This document shows, piece after piece, positions 19,249 to 28,598 of a stretch of 64,000 nucleotides of DNA. Each line of letters begins with the position of its first letter. Position 1 is the stretch's first letter. The notes beneath the pieces are model-generated. The model was not told the DNA's origin. It saw only the letters and a list, made by a program, of their open reading frames with translations, and ran no database searches. The translations under genes and the position numbers were made by a program. Origin of the DNA: Paraburkholderia solisilvae (lineage in GTDB: Bacteria > Pseudomonadota > Gammaproteobacteria > Burkholderiales > Burkholderiaceae); NCBI RefSeq assembly GCF_902859875.1, contig NZ_CADIKF010000031.1, positions 21,977-85,976 of the forward strand. Reading direction: 5' to 3'.

Positions 19249-19364
19249 GATGCGCATACGCGCTGCGTTGAGCGTGCCGCGTCGCGTCGTTTTGCGCGAA
19301 AGCGGTGCGCACGCGCATGTGCATACGGACCGGATGAGCCATCGATGAACTCCAGACGAGACCG

Positions 19365-21902
19365 ATGAAGCCGATCTCCACGCATCGACGCGGCCGTGCC
19401 CGCCGGGTGAACGGCGCGAGTGCCGCGTTGTTGTCCGTGTGGCTCGTCGCGGTCGTGATGACGGCGATCGCGTGCCTGAGCGTCACGGTGATGTCGCTGC
19501 TGCTCGCGTATGTCGCAGGCGAGAGTCAATGGTCGAAGGCGCAAAAGGATGCGGTGCGCGCGCTCGAGCGTTACGAACATACGCATGCCGAAACGGACTA
19601 TCAGGCATTTCTCGCGCATATCGCGGTGCCGCTCGCGGACCGGGTGGGCAAGCTTGAAATGGAGAGGCCCGCGCCGGATCGCGGCGTGGTTGTCGATGCG
19701 CTGCTGAAAGGGCGGATCGCGCGCGAAGATATCGACGGGATGGCATGGCTGTACCGCAATTTCCGTCATGTGCCGCTGTTCAGCGATGCGGTCGCGTACT
19801 GGGATGCGGGCGACGCGTACATTCTGCGGCTTCGCGAGATCGGCGCGCGTTTGCATGCGTTGACGCATGTCGAAGGCTCCGCCGACGGCGGCGCGGCCGG
19901 CGCTATCGATGAGATTGAAGCGGTCGACCGCCAGGCGACGCGTGCCGAGGACGGCTTCTCGCGCTCGCTCGACGAAGCGTCGCACATCACACGCGACGCG
20001 TTGATCGTCGCGCTGACCACCTCGGCCGTGTTGCTGCTCAGCGTCGTGACGACCTTCATGCGACGCCTGTTCGCGCGCGGCGAGCGGCTCGAAGGCGAAT
20101 TGCGCAAAAGCGAAAAGCTGGCTGAAGTGACGCTCGCATCGATCGGCGACGCGGTGATCCGCACGGATGAAGCGGGTCGCGTCACGTATTGCAATACGAT
20201 CGCCGCGCACATGCTCGGACGTTCCGTCGCGCATATGCATCTGCAGCCGTTCGACACGATCTGCGAACTGCGTGACGAGGCGAGCGGCGTGCGCGTCGCA
20301 CCCGGCGCCCAATGTCCGCGCGCGCAGCGCGCGCAAGGGCAAGACGACGTCTCGCAACCGGCCTGTTACATCGTGCGCCCGGACGGCAGCCGTCTCGAAG
20401 TCGACTATGCGGCGACCACGCTGCGCGATGCGCAGGCACAGGTGATCGGCGTGGTCGTGGTGCTGTACGACGTGAGCGCAAAGCGCAAGCATGCGGCGCA
20501 ACTCGTCTATCAGGCTACGCACGATGAACTCACCGATCTGCTCAACCGCCGCGAATTCGAACGGCGGCTCGAGAGCCTGCTCGCGCCGGACGCTGCTGGT
20601 GCACACGGCTATGCGGTGATGTTTCTCGATCTCGACCAGTTCAAGATCGTCAACGATACGTGCGGGCATGCTGCGGGGGACGAACTGATCCGCCGCGTCG
20701 GGGCGACACTGCGCGCCTGTTTGCCGGATCACGCGGTGCTCGCGCGGCTCGGCGGAGACGAGTTCGGCGTCGTGTTGCCGGAGTGCGCGACGGCGGATGC
20801 GCTGGAAATAGCCGGCCAACTGTGCGACGCGGTCACCGCGATTCGCTTGCCGTGGGACGGGCGGATGCTGACGACCGGCGTGAGCATCGGCCTGGTCGGC
20901 GCGTGCGCATGCCTGACGTCGCTGAAGGAGGTCATGAAGGCCGCAGACGTCGCCTGCTATATGGCGAAGGAGAACGGCCGCAACCGCGTGCATCTGTTCA
21001 GCGTGGACGATCAGGCGCTGTCCGCGGCCAACGCGCAGATGGAGTGGGTCGCGCGCGTGAAAACGGCACTCGACGACGACTCGCTGTGCCTGTACGCACA
21101 ACCGATCGAACCGGTGCGCCGCAACTGCGCGCGCGCCGGTGAACGGACCGGCGATATCGGCGGCAAACATCGCAAACACGATTTGCACGATGCGGACCGG
21201 GCGCTGCGCCACGACGACACGCATATCGAAGTGCTGCTGCGCATGAAGGACGAGGGCGGTCTGCTGGTGCCGCCCGCACGCTTTATCGAAGCGGCGGAGC
21301 GGTTCAACCTGATGCCGGCGGTTGACCGCTGGGTGATCGCACACGCATTCGCCGCGCTTGCGAGCGGCTGTCATCACGCGCGGACGTGGTCGATCAATCT
21401 GTCCGGCGCGTCGCTCGGCGACGAGCATCTGTTCGACTACATCGTCGCGCAGCGGCTTCGTTATGGCATTTCATTTGACCGCGTGTGCTTCGAGATTACC
21501 GAAACCGCGGCGATCACCCACTTGCATCGCGCGATCGCGCTGATCGACCGCTTGCGTGCGCTCGGCTGCCGCTTTGCGCTCGACGACTTCGGCACGGGTA
21601 TGTCGTCGTTCAGGTATCTGAAGCACTTGCATGTCGACTATTTGAAGATTGACGGCAGCTTTATTCAGGGCATGGTGCACAACCCGGTCGACCGCGCGAT
21701 CGTGCAATCGATCAATCAGGTTGCGCATGCAACGGGCAAGCGCACGATCGCCGAGTTTGCCGACGGCGCCGCGATTGTCGAGTGTCTCGCGGACATCGGC
21801 GTCGATTATGTGCAAGGCTACGGCATCGGCTTGCCCGCACCGCTCGACGCGCCGGAGCCGCAACGGCGCATCGCGCGCGAGCGCGATGCGCTGACATACT
21901 GA
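19365..21902 (+). CDS. Membrane PAS-GGDEF-EAL protein (cyclic-di-GMP turnover)
   Basis: An 845-residue protein. TM1 (about 20-45) and TM2 (about 207-225) flank a periplasmic sensor domain. A PAS domain (about 245-365) is followed by GGDEF (RLGGDEFGVVLPE, around residue 462) and then EAL. GGDEF is intact, so diguanylate cyclase activity is possible. The inhibitory I-site RxxD upstream reads CLPD, so product inhibition is probably lost. The EAL signature is EVLLR (around residue 620), a form found in active phosphodiesterases, and DDFGTGMSSFRYLKHL and LKIDGSFI are conserved. The net direction of activity cannot be decided from sequence. Confidence 0.85.
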   Translation: MKPISTHRRGRARRVNGASAALLSVWLVAVVMTAIACLSVTVMSLLLAYVAGESQWSKAQKDAVRALERYEHTHAETDYQAFLAHIAVPLADRVGKLEMERPAPDRGVVVDALLKGRIAREDIDGMAWLYRNFRHVPLFSDAVAYWDAGDAYILRLREIGARLHALTHVEGSADGGAAGAIDEIEAVDRQATRAEDGFSRSLDEASHITRDALIVALTTSAVLLLSVVTTFMRRLFARGERLEGELRKSEKLAEVTLASIGDAVIRTDEAGRVTYCNTIAAHMLGRSVAHMHLQPFDTICELRDEASGVRVAPGAQCPRAQRAQGQDDVSQPACYIVRPDGSRLEVDYAATTLRDAQAQVIGVVVVLYDVSAKRKHAAQLVYQATHDELTDLLNRREFERRLESLLAPDAAGAHGYAVMFLDLDQFKIVNDTCGHAAGDELIRRVGATLRACLPDHAVLARLGGDEFGVVLPECATADALEIAGQLCDAVTAIRLPWDGRMLTTGVSIGLVGACACLTSLKEVMKAADVACYMAKENGRNRVHLFSVDDQALSAANAQMEWVARVKTALDDDSLCLYAQPIEPVRRNCARAGERTGDIGGKHRKHDLHDADRALRHDDTHIEVLLRMKDEGGLLVPPARFIEAAERFNLMPAVDRWVIAHAFAALASGCHHARTWSINLSGASLGDEHLFDYIVAQRLRYGISFDRVCFEITETAAITHLHRAIALIDRLRALGCRFALDDFGTGMSSFRYLKHLHVDYLKIDGSFIQGMVHNPVDRAIVQSINQVAHATGKRTIAEFADGAAIVECLADIGVDYVQGYGIGLPAPLDAPEPQRRIARERDALTY

Positions 21903-21979
21903 CTTCAGCGAACAGCATCGGTCAGGCACCCTCCTTGCTCGAAAACGAGTGTTACACCAGCCATTCATAAGGAGGTTTC

Positions 21980-22138
21980 ATGCGACGATCCTGGATCATT
22001 GCATTCGTGTTGCCGCTCGCCCTGGGAGGCTGCCTGTCCTTTAGCAGCAGCGATCCGCGGCCGCCGGACCACACGACCGTGGTCGTTCCGCAGGATCAGG
22101 CGCCACACACGGTCTGCGACGGGCGCACGCCCTGCTGA
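21980..22138 (+). CDS. Small lipoprotein
   Basis: A 52-residue protein. MRRSWIIAFVLPLALGGC is a lipoprotein signal peptide with a lipobox LGGC (Cys at 18). The mature part is ~35 residues, Ser/Asp/Pro-rich, and ends in VCDGRTPC with two cysteines. A perfect AAGGAGG at 21969-21975 precedes the ATG by a few bases, which is strong support for such a short gene. It probably sits in the outer or inner membrane; function unknown. It starts 77 nt after the GGDEF-EAL gene. Confidence 0.7.
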   Translation: MRRSWIIAFVLPLALGGCLSFSSSDPRPPDHTTVVVPQDQAPHTVCDGRTPC

Positions 22139-22190
22139 CGTTTTTGCAAGGCGCGTGGAGCCGATTGATGCGACGCCGGAAGCCATCGTG

Positions 22191-22892
22191 TCATCGCCCG
22201 CTCACGGTTTGCGACGCGGCAATCCCGGCCGCGTCGCGCATCACGCCGTCGGCAAACAGCGAGTCGCTTACCGGCAGTCCCGCCGCTCTCAACGCGCGCG
22301 CAGTCCAGATATTGCAGGTGTGAAACGCGTCGTAGGTGAATGTCGCGGCAAAGAACACACTGCCTTCGTAAGGCCCGTCGCCTAGCTTGACCGGCGTACC
22401 GGCGTCGCCGGTTTGCACCGACGACTGCAAAAACGCGTTCAAACCCGCGAGCCCTTTCTTTCCGATGCGCAGATCGATCACGCTCGATGCGCCAAACGCG
22501 TCCTGCGGTGGCGCGCGCAGCACGGTCATCAGCAACGCGGCGTGACTCGGGAAAAGTGCGCCGACTGCAGCGAACACACCATGGTCCCGTTCGAAGACGA
22601 AGCGCCGTTCGCCGAAGCCGAAGCAGAGATAACGCGCGCCGTCGAAGCCCGCGGCGAGTGCGCCGACAGCCGGCGCGGCGTCTTCGCGATGCATGCACAC
22701 GTCGGTGTGCCATTCGCGCCTGACGACGGAAAGCGTCGCGACGGGCGGGCGTGCATCCGCGAACGGCGCCGGCGATGGAATCGGCGTGGTCGCACATCCT
22801 GCGGAGAGAAGCGATAGGGCGGCTGCGGCGGCGAGCGCAAACGCGTCGGGCCCACGGCAATGTCGACTTCGATTCCGCCACCGCAGATGCAT
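22191..22892 (-). CDS. DUF2459 lipoprotein
   Basis: A 233-residue protein. A signal peptide with lipobox LLSAGC ends near residue 33. The mature protein has VRREWHTDVC, LCFGFGERRFVFE, and the C-terminal GDGPYEGSVFFAATFTYDAFHTCNIWTARALRAAGLPV region that marks DUF2459. Conserved His, Cys and Asn residues suggest an enzyme or binding fold, but no function is established. An in-frame ATG at 22967 overlaps the stop of the upstream aldo/keto reductase gene by 8 nt and could allow translational coupling, but would give an over-long signal peptide; I therefore prefer 22892. Confidence 0.7.
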   Translation of the reverse strand: MHLRWRNRSRHCRGPDAFALAAAAALSLLSAGCATTPIPSPAPFADARPPVATLSVVRREWHTDVCMHREDAAPAVGALAAGFDGARYLCFGFGERRFVFERDHGVFAAVGALFPSHAALLMTVLRAPPQDAFGASSVIDLRIGKKGLAGLNAFLQSSVQTGDAGTPVKLGDGPYEGSVFFAATFTYDAFHTCNIWTARALRAAGLPVSDSLFADGVMRDAAGIAASQTVSGR

Positions 22893-22959
22893 CAGCCGAT
22901 GCAGGCAGCCACGCAAACGCCAAGGCGGACGAGCCGTTACGCGTGGCCGCACGAGGCCC

Positions 22960-23916
22960 TCAAGCATTGACCGCGTCGACGATCTGCTTGCACAGCGCCT
23001 TGTCCGGAAACGGGCCGATGCCGGCATGCACATTGTCGATCATGTACTCGGGGCGGCCGGTGCCGGGAATCACGACGGTCACCGCGGGTTGCGCAAGCAC
23101 GAACTTCAGCAGTACCTGCGCCCACGTCGTGCAGCCGATTTGCGCGGCCCAGACGGGCAGTGGCCGCTTGCTTACGCGCGCGATCAATCCGCCGCCGCCG
23201 AACGGCTGGTTGATCACGACGCCGATGCCGAGATCCGCCGCGAGCGGCAAGATGCGCTGTTCGGCGTCGCGATCGTCCGCTGCGTAGTTGATCTGCACGA
23301 AGTCCGGCTTCTCGCTGCGCATCACGGCTTCGACTTGCGCAAACGCACTCGACGTGTAGTGCGTGATGCCGATATAACGAATCTTGCCGCGCGCTTTCCA
23401 GTCGCGCAGCGTGGCAAGCTGCGTGCGCCAGTCGAGCAGGTTGTGCACCTGCATCAGGTCGATGCGTGGCTGTTGCAGCCGGCGCATCGATTCCTCCATC
23501 TGCGCGATACCGGCCGCGCGGCCCTCGGTCCATACCTTGGTGGCGACGAATGCTTTGCTGTGCGCATCGAGCCTGGTCAGCAGCGCGCCCGCGACTGCTT
23601 CGGACGTGCCGTACATCGGCGAGGAATCGATTGTCGAGCCACCCGCGTCGAACAGCACTTGCAGCACGCGCGCGAGCCGGGCCTGCGCGCTCGCATCGTC
23701 GCCGACGTCGAACGTGCGCCACGTGCCGCATCCGACTACCGGCAGCGGTTCGCCGGTCGACGGAATCGGGCGGCGTGTGATGCGCGGCAGCGGCGCGGCG
23801 TCGCCTTGCGCGGCTGCAAGCTGCTGCAACGATAGGGAAAGCGGCAAGCCGAGCGTAACGGCGCTGGCGGCGCGCAGAAAGCGGCGCCGGCTGCCGGGAA
23901 GGGAGGGTTGCTGCAT
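22960..23916 (-). CDS. Tat-exported aldo/keto reductase
   Basis: A 318-residue protein with a twin-arginine signal (SRRRFLRAASAVTLGLPLSLSLQQLAAAQ), so it is folded before export to the periplasm. The reductase part has the family tetrad: Asp and Tyr in TIDSSPMYG, Lys in VATKVW and His in MQVHNLLDW. C-terminal VVIPGTGRPEYMIDN matches the NADPH-binding end of AKRs, with changes. An NAD(P)H-using enzyme in the periplasm is unusual; cofactor may be loaded before export. It lies directly upstream of the DUF2459 gene, probably in one operon. Confidence 0.85.
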   Translation of the reverse strand: MQQPSLPGSRRRFLRAASAVTLGLPLSLSLQQLAAAQGDAAPLPRITRRPIPSTGEPLPVVGCGTWRTFDVGDDASAQARLARVLQVLFDAGGSTIDSSPMYGTSEAVAGALLTRLDAHSKAFVATKVWTEGRAAGIAQMEESMRRLQQPRIDLMQVHNLLDWRTQLATLRDWKARGKIRYIGITHYTSSAFAQVEAVMRSEKPDFVQINYAADDRDAEQRILPLAADLGIGVVINQPFGGGGLIARVSKRPLPVWAAQIGCTTWAQVLLKFVLAQPAVTVVIPGTGRPEYMIDNVHAGIGPFPDKALCKQIVDAVNA

Positions 23917-24092
23917 GGCCTGGACTCGCTGTATCGCAAACGGGTCTGCGCACGATACGTCATTTCATCGGGGCACGGGTGAACGGCGCGTGACCCGGGT
24001 GGACCGCACCGCGCGCGACGGAGCATGCCGCACGACCACGCGCTACGCGCCTCGCGACCGCGTGCGCTGCCCGCGCAACCTGCGCGGGCCGT

Positions 24093-24494
24093 TCAGGACG
24101 GACGGCGCGCGATGAAATCGATCTCGACAAGCGCGTCGCGCGCGAGGCCGGTCACGCCGATACAGGTGCGCGCGGGCAGTTTGCCCGGCGGGAAATAGGC
24201 GGCGTAGACGGCGTTCAGCGTCGCGTAATCGCGCTTGAACTCGGTCAGGAACACGCGCGCGTTGACCACGTGCTCGAGGCCGAGACCGAGACCCTTCAGC
24301 ACGATGATCAGGTTGTCCATCACGCGCTTGGTCTGCGCGGCGACACCTTCGGGCAGCGGCGCGGCATCGTCTTCGGGCAAGGTCGGCATCTGCCCGGTGA
24401 CGAATACCCAGCCGCCCGATTCGGCGGCATGCGAAAAAGGCGCGACGGGCGTCGGCGCGCCGGGGACCATCCAGAACTGTGTTGCTTCAGACAT
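24093..24494 (-). CDS. RidA family (YjgF/YER057c/UK114) protein
   Basis: A 133-residue protein of RidA type: GWVFVTGQMPTLPEDD, NLIIVLKGLGLGLEHVVNARVFLTEF, and PARTCIGVTGLARDALVEIDFIA. The Arg in PARTCIGV corresponds to the substrate-carboxylate-binding Arg105 of RidA, so imine/enamine hydrolysis is plausible. The start at 24494 follows a CGGAG ribosome site; longer in-frame openings upstream are not supported. It is transcribed away from the next MFS gene across a 593-bp gap. Confidence 0.85.
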   Translation of the reverse strand: MSEATQFWMVPGAPTPVAPFSHAAESGGWVFVTGQMPTLPEDDAAPLPEGVAAQTKRVMDNLIIVLKGLGLGLEHVVNARVFLTEFKRDYATLNAVYAAYFPPGKLPARTCIGVTGLARDALVEIDFIARRPS

Positions 24495-25087
24495 GTGACG
24501 TAACTCCGGGAGAAGCGGTGAGCGGCTGAGAAAGGGCATTGGACGCGAGAGGGTCGAGCCCTGCGCCCGCTCGGGCAAGACCGGGCGACGGACGGCGGGC
24601 GTCCGCCGATGGGCGCACCGCGCAGTGTCGCACTTCAAAAAAGTCCATGCGTCGAGGGCGGCAGCACGATTTCGCATGCCGCAACGCGCCGCGTCACGGT
24701 CAGCAAAACTTTCGATGCGGTGGTATGTTGTCGCCTTGCTCGCGTCCGGCGTCGAAGTGCGTCGTACGCGACGGTACGTGTGGTCGCGCTGCACGGTCAT
24801 GTTGTCCGCCGGTTCGCGCGCACGATACTCATCCCGTTGTCATTCAAATCATATAGGGTTCGACGTCGCGGCAGGCTGGCGCACGCCGCTCTCCCCTATC
24901 GAAAGACCGCTCCGGAGACAGGGCTTATTTCCTTGACGCGCAGGTCGCGTGACAGGCGGCGCGCGCGTTGAACGTGCGATTGAGCCCGACGGCAAAAACG
25001 CAGCAATACCGCAACTAGACAAAACGATAAGGCAGTGCCCGGACCGGCATGCCCGGATGTTCGTTCAAACTGAAAAGCAGCGTCATC
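24495..25087. other. 593-bp divergent intergenic region
   Basis: I see no gene with convincing codon bias here. It should carry the promoters of the RidA gene (leftward) and the MFS gene (rightward). No clear operator or hairpin was recognised. Confidence 0.45.
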
Positions 25088-26341
25088 ATGATGATGGAAA
25101 GCAATAACCCGGCAGGCAACGGCTCGCCGGCAAACGAGGACTCGTCCCCGCTTCGCGCGTGGCTCGCGGTCGGCTCGGTGACGATCGGCGCCTTTGCATT
25201 CGTGACTACCGAATTTTTGCCGGTCGGCCTGTTGCCGCAAATCGCGCACGACCTCGGTGTGACGCCAGGCACCGCGGGGCTGATGGTCACGACGCCCGGT
25301 GTGATTGCCGCGCTTTCGGCGCCGGGCATGATGCTCGGCGCAGGCCGCATCGACCGGCGCTACATTCTGATCGCGCTGTCGGTGATGCTGCTCGCGTCGA
25401 ATCTGATCTCCGCGTTCGCACCGACGTTCGGCTGGATGCTGTTCGGCCGCGCGCTGCTCGGCGCGAGCCTCGGCGGCTTCTGGACGCTCGCGCTGGCCGC
25501 GGCCAGCCGGCTCGTCAAGCTGCACGAGTCGGCGCGCGCGACCGCGGCCATTCTGGCCGGCGTGACGTGCGCGACCGTGATCGGCGTGCCGCTCGGCACG
25601 CTCATTTCCGAACTGGCATCGTGGCGCGCGACCTTCATGGCGACCGGCGTGCTGGTGGCGATCGCGCTCGCCGCGCAAGCGGCGCTCGTACCGTCGCTGC
25701 CATCGCAGGCGGCGTTGCGCTTCGCGGATCTGCTGGAACTCGTGCGGCGTGCGCATCCGCGCAAAAGTCTATTGATGGTGTCGCTCGTGTTCGGCGCGCA
25801 TTTTTCGTCGTACACGTATATCGCGCCGTTCCTGTTGCGCGATGCGGGCTTCAGCATGTCGAGCATCACATGGGTGCTGCTCGGCTTCGGCATTATCGGT
25901 TTCGTGTCGAATTTCGCGGTGTCGACGGTGGTCAACCGCAGTCTGAAAGCAGCATTGATGACCATGGTCGTGCTGATGCTGACCGCGCTGGTCACCATGC
26001 CGCTCTTCCGGCATTCCGCGCCGGCCGTGACGGCGGTGCTGATGGCATGGGGCGTCGCGTTCGGCGCGATTCCGCTGTGTTTGAGCGTCTGGATGCAGCG
26101 CGCGACGCCGGATCTGCCGGAAGCCGGGTCGGCGATGTTCGTCGGCATCATTCAGGTGGCGATCGCGGTCGGTTCGTCGGTCGGCGGCGCGATTGTCGAT
26201 CACGCGGGCATCGCGACCGACTTCCGCTTCGGCAGCGTGCTCGCGATACTCGGCATCATTGCGGTCGCGACCCTCAGCGCGGCCGGCGCGCCGGCTCGCG
26301 TCGACGAGCTCAGCGAGCATGTCGGCGCGGAGAAGTGCTGA
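25088..26341 (+). CDS. MFS drug/nucleoside-type efflux transporter (DHA1)
   Basis: A 417-residue protein with 12 predicted transmembrane helices. The early FAFVTTEFLPVGLLPQIAHDLGVTPGTAGLMVT pattern and GRIDRRYILIALSVMLLASNLISAFAP are typical of the DHA1 branch that includes AraJ, YdhP and the purine nucleoside exporter NepI. It exports small molecules by proton antiport; the substrate cannot be told. Three ATGs lie close together (25088, 25091, 25094) with a poor ribosome site, so the start is uncertain by two residues. Confidence 0.8.
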   Translation: MMMESNNPAGNGSPANEDSSPLRAWLAVGSVTIGAFAFVTTEFLPVGLLPQIAHDLGVTPGTAGLMVTTPGVIAALSAPGMMLGAGRIDRRYILIALSVMLLASNLISAFAPTFGWMLFGRALLGASLGGFWTLALAAASRLVKLHESARATAAILAGVTCATVIGVPLGTLISELASWRATFMATGVLVAIALAAQAALVPSLPSQAALRFADLLELVRRAHPRKSLLMVSLVFGAHFSSYTYIAPFLLRDAGFSMSSITWVLLGFGIIGFVSNFAVSTVVNRSLKAALMTMVVLMLTALVTMPLFRHSAPAVTAVLMAWGVAFGAIPLCLSVWMQRATPDLPEAGSAMFVGIIQVAIAVGSSVGGAIVDHAGIATDFRFGSVLAILGIIAVATLSAAGAPARVDELSEHVGAEKC

Positions 26342-26419
26342 CCCACGCGGCGATGCATGCGGCGTGCGCTGTGCGTCGCCGCTGTGTCGGTGTTCCGCTG
26401 CGGCCGTGCCGCGCCGGCG

Positions 26420-27190
26420 TTACGCCGCCTCCGCGCTCAACACCGTCACCTCGCTGCGGCGGATAAAGCTCGCCAGTTGCGGTGCGTCGCGCTCCGCGTC
26501 GGTGACCAGCGACCAGTCGCGCTCGAGCGGCGTCCAGTGTTGCTGGCTGGCGTGATCGAGCTTGTTCGACGTGACGAGCACGAACACGCTCGCCGCCTGG
26601 CGGATCACGCACTCCTTCAGATACGCCTGCTCCGCGCTCGCTTCGCACAGGCCTCGCCCGGCGACGACGCCGTCCGCGCCGAGAAACGCCTTGTCCACCG
26701 ACACCCGGCTCAGCGCAAGTTGCGCAATCGGGCCGAGCGTGCTCATGCTCGACGGCCGCAACTCGCCGCCGATCAGCGTGATCGCGATATCGCTCGAGGC
26801 CAGCACGCCGATGGCGAGCAGATTATTCGTCACCACCCGCAAACCGCGCCGGCCGGCGAGCAGGCGCGCCATCGCGGCGGTGGTGGTGCCGCCGTCGAGA
26901 AAGATCGTGTCGCCGTCCTGCACGTGCGCGGCCGCCACGCGCGCGATCGCTTCCTTCTGCTCGCGAAAGCTCTGGCGGCGCGTCTCCAGCGATTCTTCCG
27001 GTTCGTGCATGCCGACTGGCGCGGCCGCGCCGCCATACGTGCGCACGATGCGGTGTTCTTCGGCGAGCGCGCGCAGGTCGCGCCGCACGGTGGCCTCCGA
27101 CATCTGGAAGTGCTCGCACAGCGCGCCGACATCGGTCATGCCGGACAGCACGGCTTTGAGCATTGCCTCGCGGCGGTTCGCTACTTTCAT
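26420..27190 (-). CDS. DeoR family transcriptional regulator
   Basis: A 256-residue DeoR-type repressor. The N-terminal helix-turn-helix has ALCEHFQMSEATVRRDLRALAE, and the sensor domain has DGDTIFLDGGTTTAAMARLL, ITLIGGELRPSSMSTLGP, and DKAFLGADGVVAGRGLCEAS, all typical of this family, which binds phosphorylated sugars. GGAG is 5 nt before the ATG. It is divergent from the kdgT-dtnK-pdxA2 operon, which it probably controls in response to a sugar-acid phosphate. Candidate operators are the repeats at 27551-27583. Confidence 0.9.
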   Translation of the reverse strand: MKVANRREAMLKAVLSGMTDVGALCEHFQMSEATVRRDLRALAEEHRIVRTYGGAAAPVGMHEPEESLETRRQSFREQKEAIARVAAAHVQDGDTIFLDGGTTTAAMARLLAGRRGLRVVTNNLLAIGVLASSDIAITLIGGELRPSSMSTLGPIAQLALSRVSVDKAFLGADGVVAGRGLCEASAEQAYLKECVIRQAASVFVLVTSNKLDHASQQHWTPLERDWSLVTDAERDAPQLASFIRRSEVTVLSAEAA

Positions 27191-27611
27191 GGTGCTCCGG
27201 ATCGGAATTAAACAGCCCGCGCGGCGCCGCGCGCGCACGACGCGCCGTCCGGCACGGCCATTGCGCGCGGCGAAGCGAAACAGTTTAGCGAACCTGCAAC
27301 GCGAGACCGCAACGCACATCGACGCCAAACCGCGAGACCGCGCGAAATGCCGTTCACCCGATCGACCGCTTTCGCTCATTTTGCGCGAATCGATCAATTT
27401 CGCGGTGCAACGGACAAGCTTCACGCGCCCACGCAAAGCCCGTGCAGGCTCGCCGCACATTGCATGAAATGCCCGAAATTCAGGCATTATCGTAAACCCT
27501 TGGGCGGCACGAGGTTGCGCGTTCAAGCAGTACGTCTTAAACTTCGTTTTGATCGAATCAGTCAAAATAATGATCGAATCGGTAGGAATTAGTCAATCGG
27601 GAGACAACTTC
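27191..27611. other. 421-bp divergent regulatory region (deoR-type gene / kdgT)
   Basis: No gene is visible. TTGCGC at 27515-27520 and TAAACT at 27538-27543, 17 bp apart, form a plausible promoter towards kdgT. Two operator-like repeats follow immediately at 27551-27583. Confidence 0.45.
27551..27583 (+). promoter_or_regulatory. Two 12-bp direct repeats, candidate DeoR operators
   Basis: GATCGAATCAGT (27551-27562) and GATCGAATCGGT (27572-27583) differ at one base and are 21 bp apart, which puts them on the same face of the helix. They lie just downstream of the candidate kdgT promoter, where a repressor would block transcription. Confidence 0.5.
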
Positions 27612-28598
27612 ATGGCTCAAATTCGTATCAAGCGCGCGATCGAGCGCGTGCCCGGCGGGATGATGATCGTCCCGCTGCTGGCGGGCGCGCTGGTCGCGAC
27701 CTTCGTGCCGGACATGCCGAAATTCTTCGGCTCGTTCACCAACGCGCTTTTCACCGGCGCGCTGCCGATTCTCGCGGTGTTCTACGTGTGCATGGGCGCG
27801 AGCATCGACGTGAAAGCGACGCCGTATATCGTGAAGAAAGGCGGCGCGCTGTTTGCCGCGAAGGTCGGCACGGCGATCCTGGTCGGCGTGGTGCTCGGCC
27901 ATTTCCTCGGCGAGCAGCCGATCACGTCGGGCCTGTTCGCCGGTCTGTCGACGCTCGCGGTGGTCGCCGCGATGAACGACACGAACGGCGGCCTCTATAT
28001 GGCGCTGATGGGCCAATACGGCCGTTCGGAAGACGTCGGCGCGTATTCGATCATGTCGCTCGAATCGGGTCCGTTCCTGACGATGGTCACGCTCGGCGTC
28101 GCCGGGTTGTCCGCGTTTCCGTGGCAGACGCTCGTCGGCAGCATTCTGCCGCTCGCGTTCGGCATGCTGCTCGGCAACCTCGATCGCGAGATGCGCGACT
28201 TTCTCGGCCGCGCGGTGCCGGTGATGATTCCGTTCTTCGCGTTGGCGCTCGGCGCGGGCCTCGATCTGCACAAGGTCTGGCAAGCTGGCCTGCTCGGCAT
28301 CGGGCTCGGCTTCGCGGTCGTCATCGTGACCGGCGTTCCGCTCTATATCATCGATCGTCTGACGAGCGGCACCGGCGTGGCCGGCGTGTCGGCTGCCAAC
28401 ACCGCGGGCAACGCGGCGGCGGTGCCCGCGTTGATCGCCGCGGCCAATCCGGCGTATGCGGAGGCCGCGAAGAGCGCAACGCTGCTGGTCGCCGCATGCG
28501 TGGTGGTCACGGCCATCGTATGTCCGCTGCTGACCGCGGCGGTCGCAAAGCGCGTGGTGCCGCAGCGTGTCAATGGCAACCGGGAGACCGTGCAGTGA
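27612..28598 (+). CDS. kdgT: KdgT-type 2-keto-3-deoxygluconate permease family protein
   Basis: A 328-residue membrane protein with about ten helices. IERVPGGMMIVPLLAGALVATFVP at the start, VYCMGASIDVK-like and AMNDTNGGLYMALMGQYG sequences, and AGVSAANTAGNAAAVPALIAAANP near the end identify the KdgT family. Family members import 2-keto-3-deoxygluconate by proton symport. Here the neighbours are a four-carbon sugar-acid kinase and PdxA2, so threonate or erythronate is the more likely cargo. GGGAG lies 8 nt before the ATG. The next gene overlaps its stop codon. Confidence 0.85.
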   Translation: MAQIRIKRAIERVPGGMMIVPLLAGALVATFVPDMPKFFGSFTNALFTGALPILAVFYVCMGASIDVKATPYIVKKGGALFAAKVGTAILVGVVLGHFLGEQPITSGLFAGLSTLAVVAAMNDTNGGLYMALMGQYGRSEDVGAYSIMSLESGPFLTMVTLGVAGLSAFPWQTLVGSILPLAFGMLLGNLDREMRDFLGRAVPVMIPFFALALGAGLDLHKVWQAGLLGIGLGFAVVIVTGVPLYIIDRLTSGTGVAGVSAANTAGNAAAVPALIAAANPAYAEAAKSATLLVAACVVVTAIVCPLLTAAVAKRVVPQRVNGNRETVQ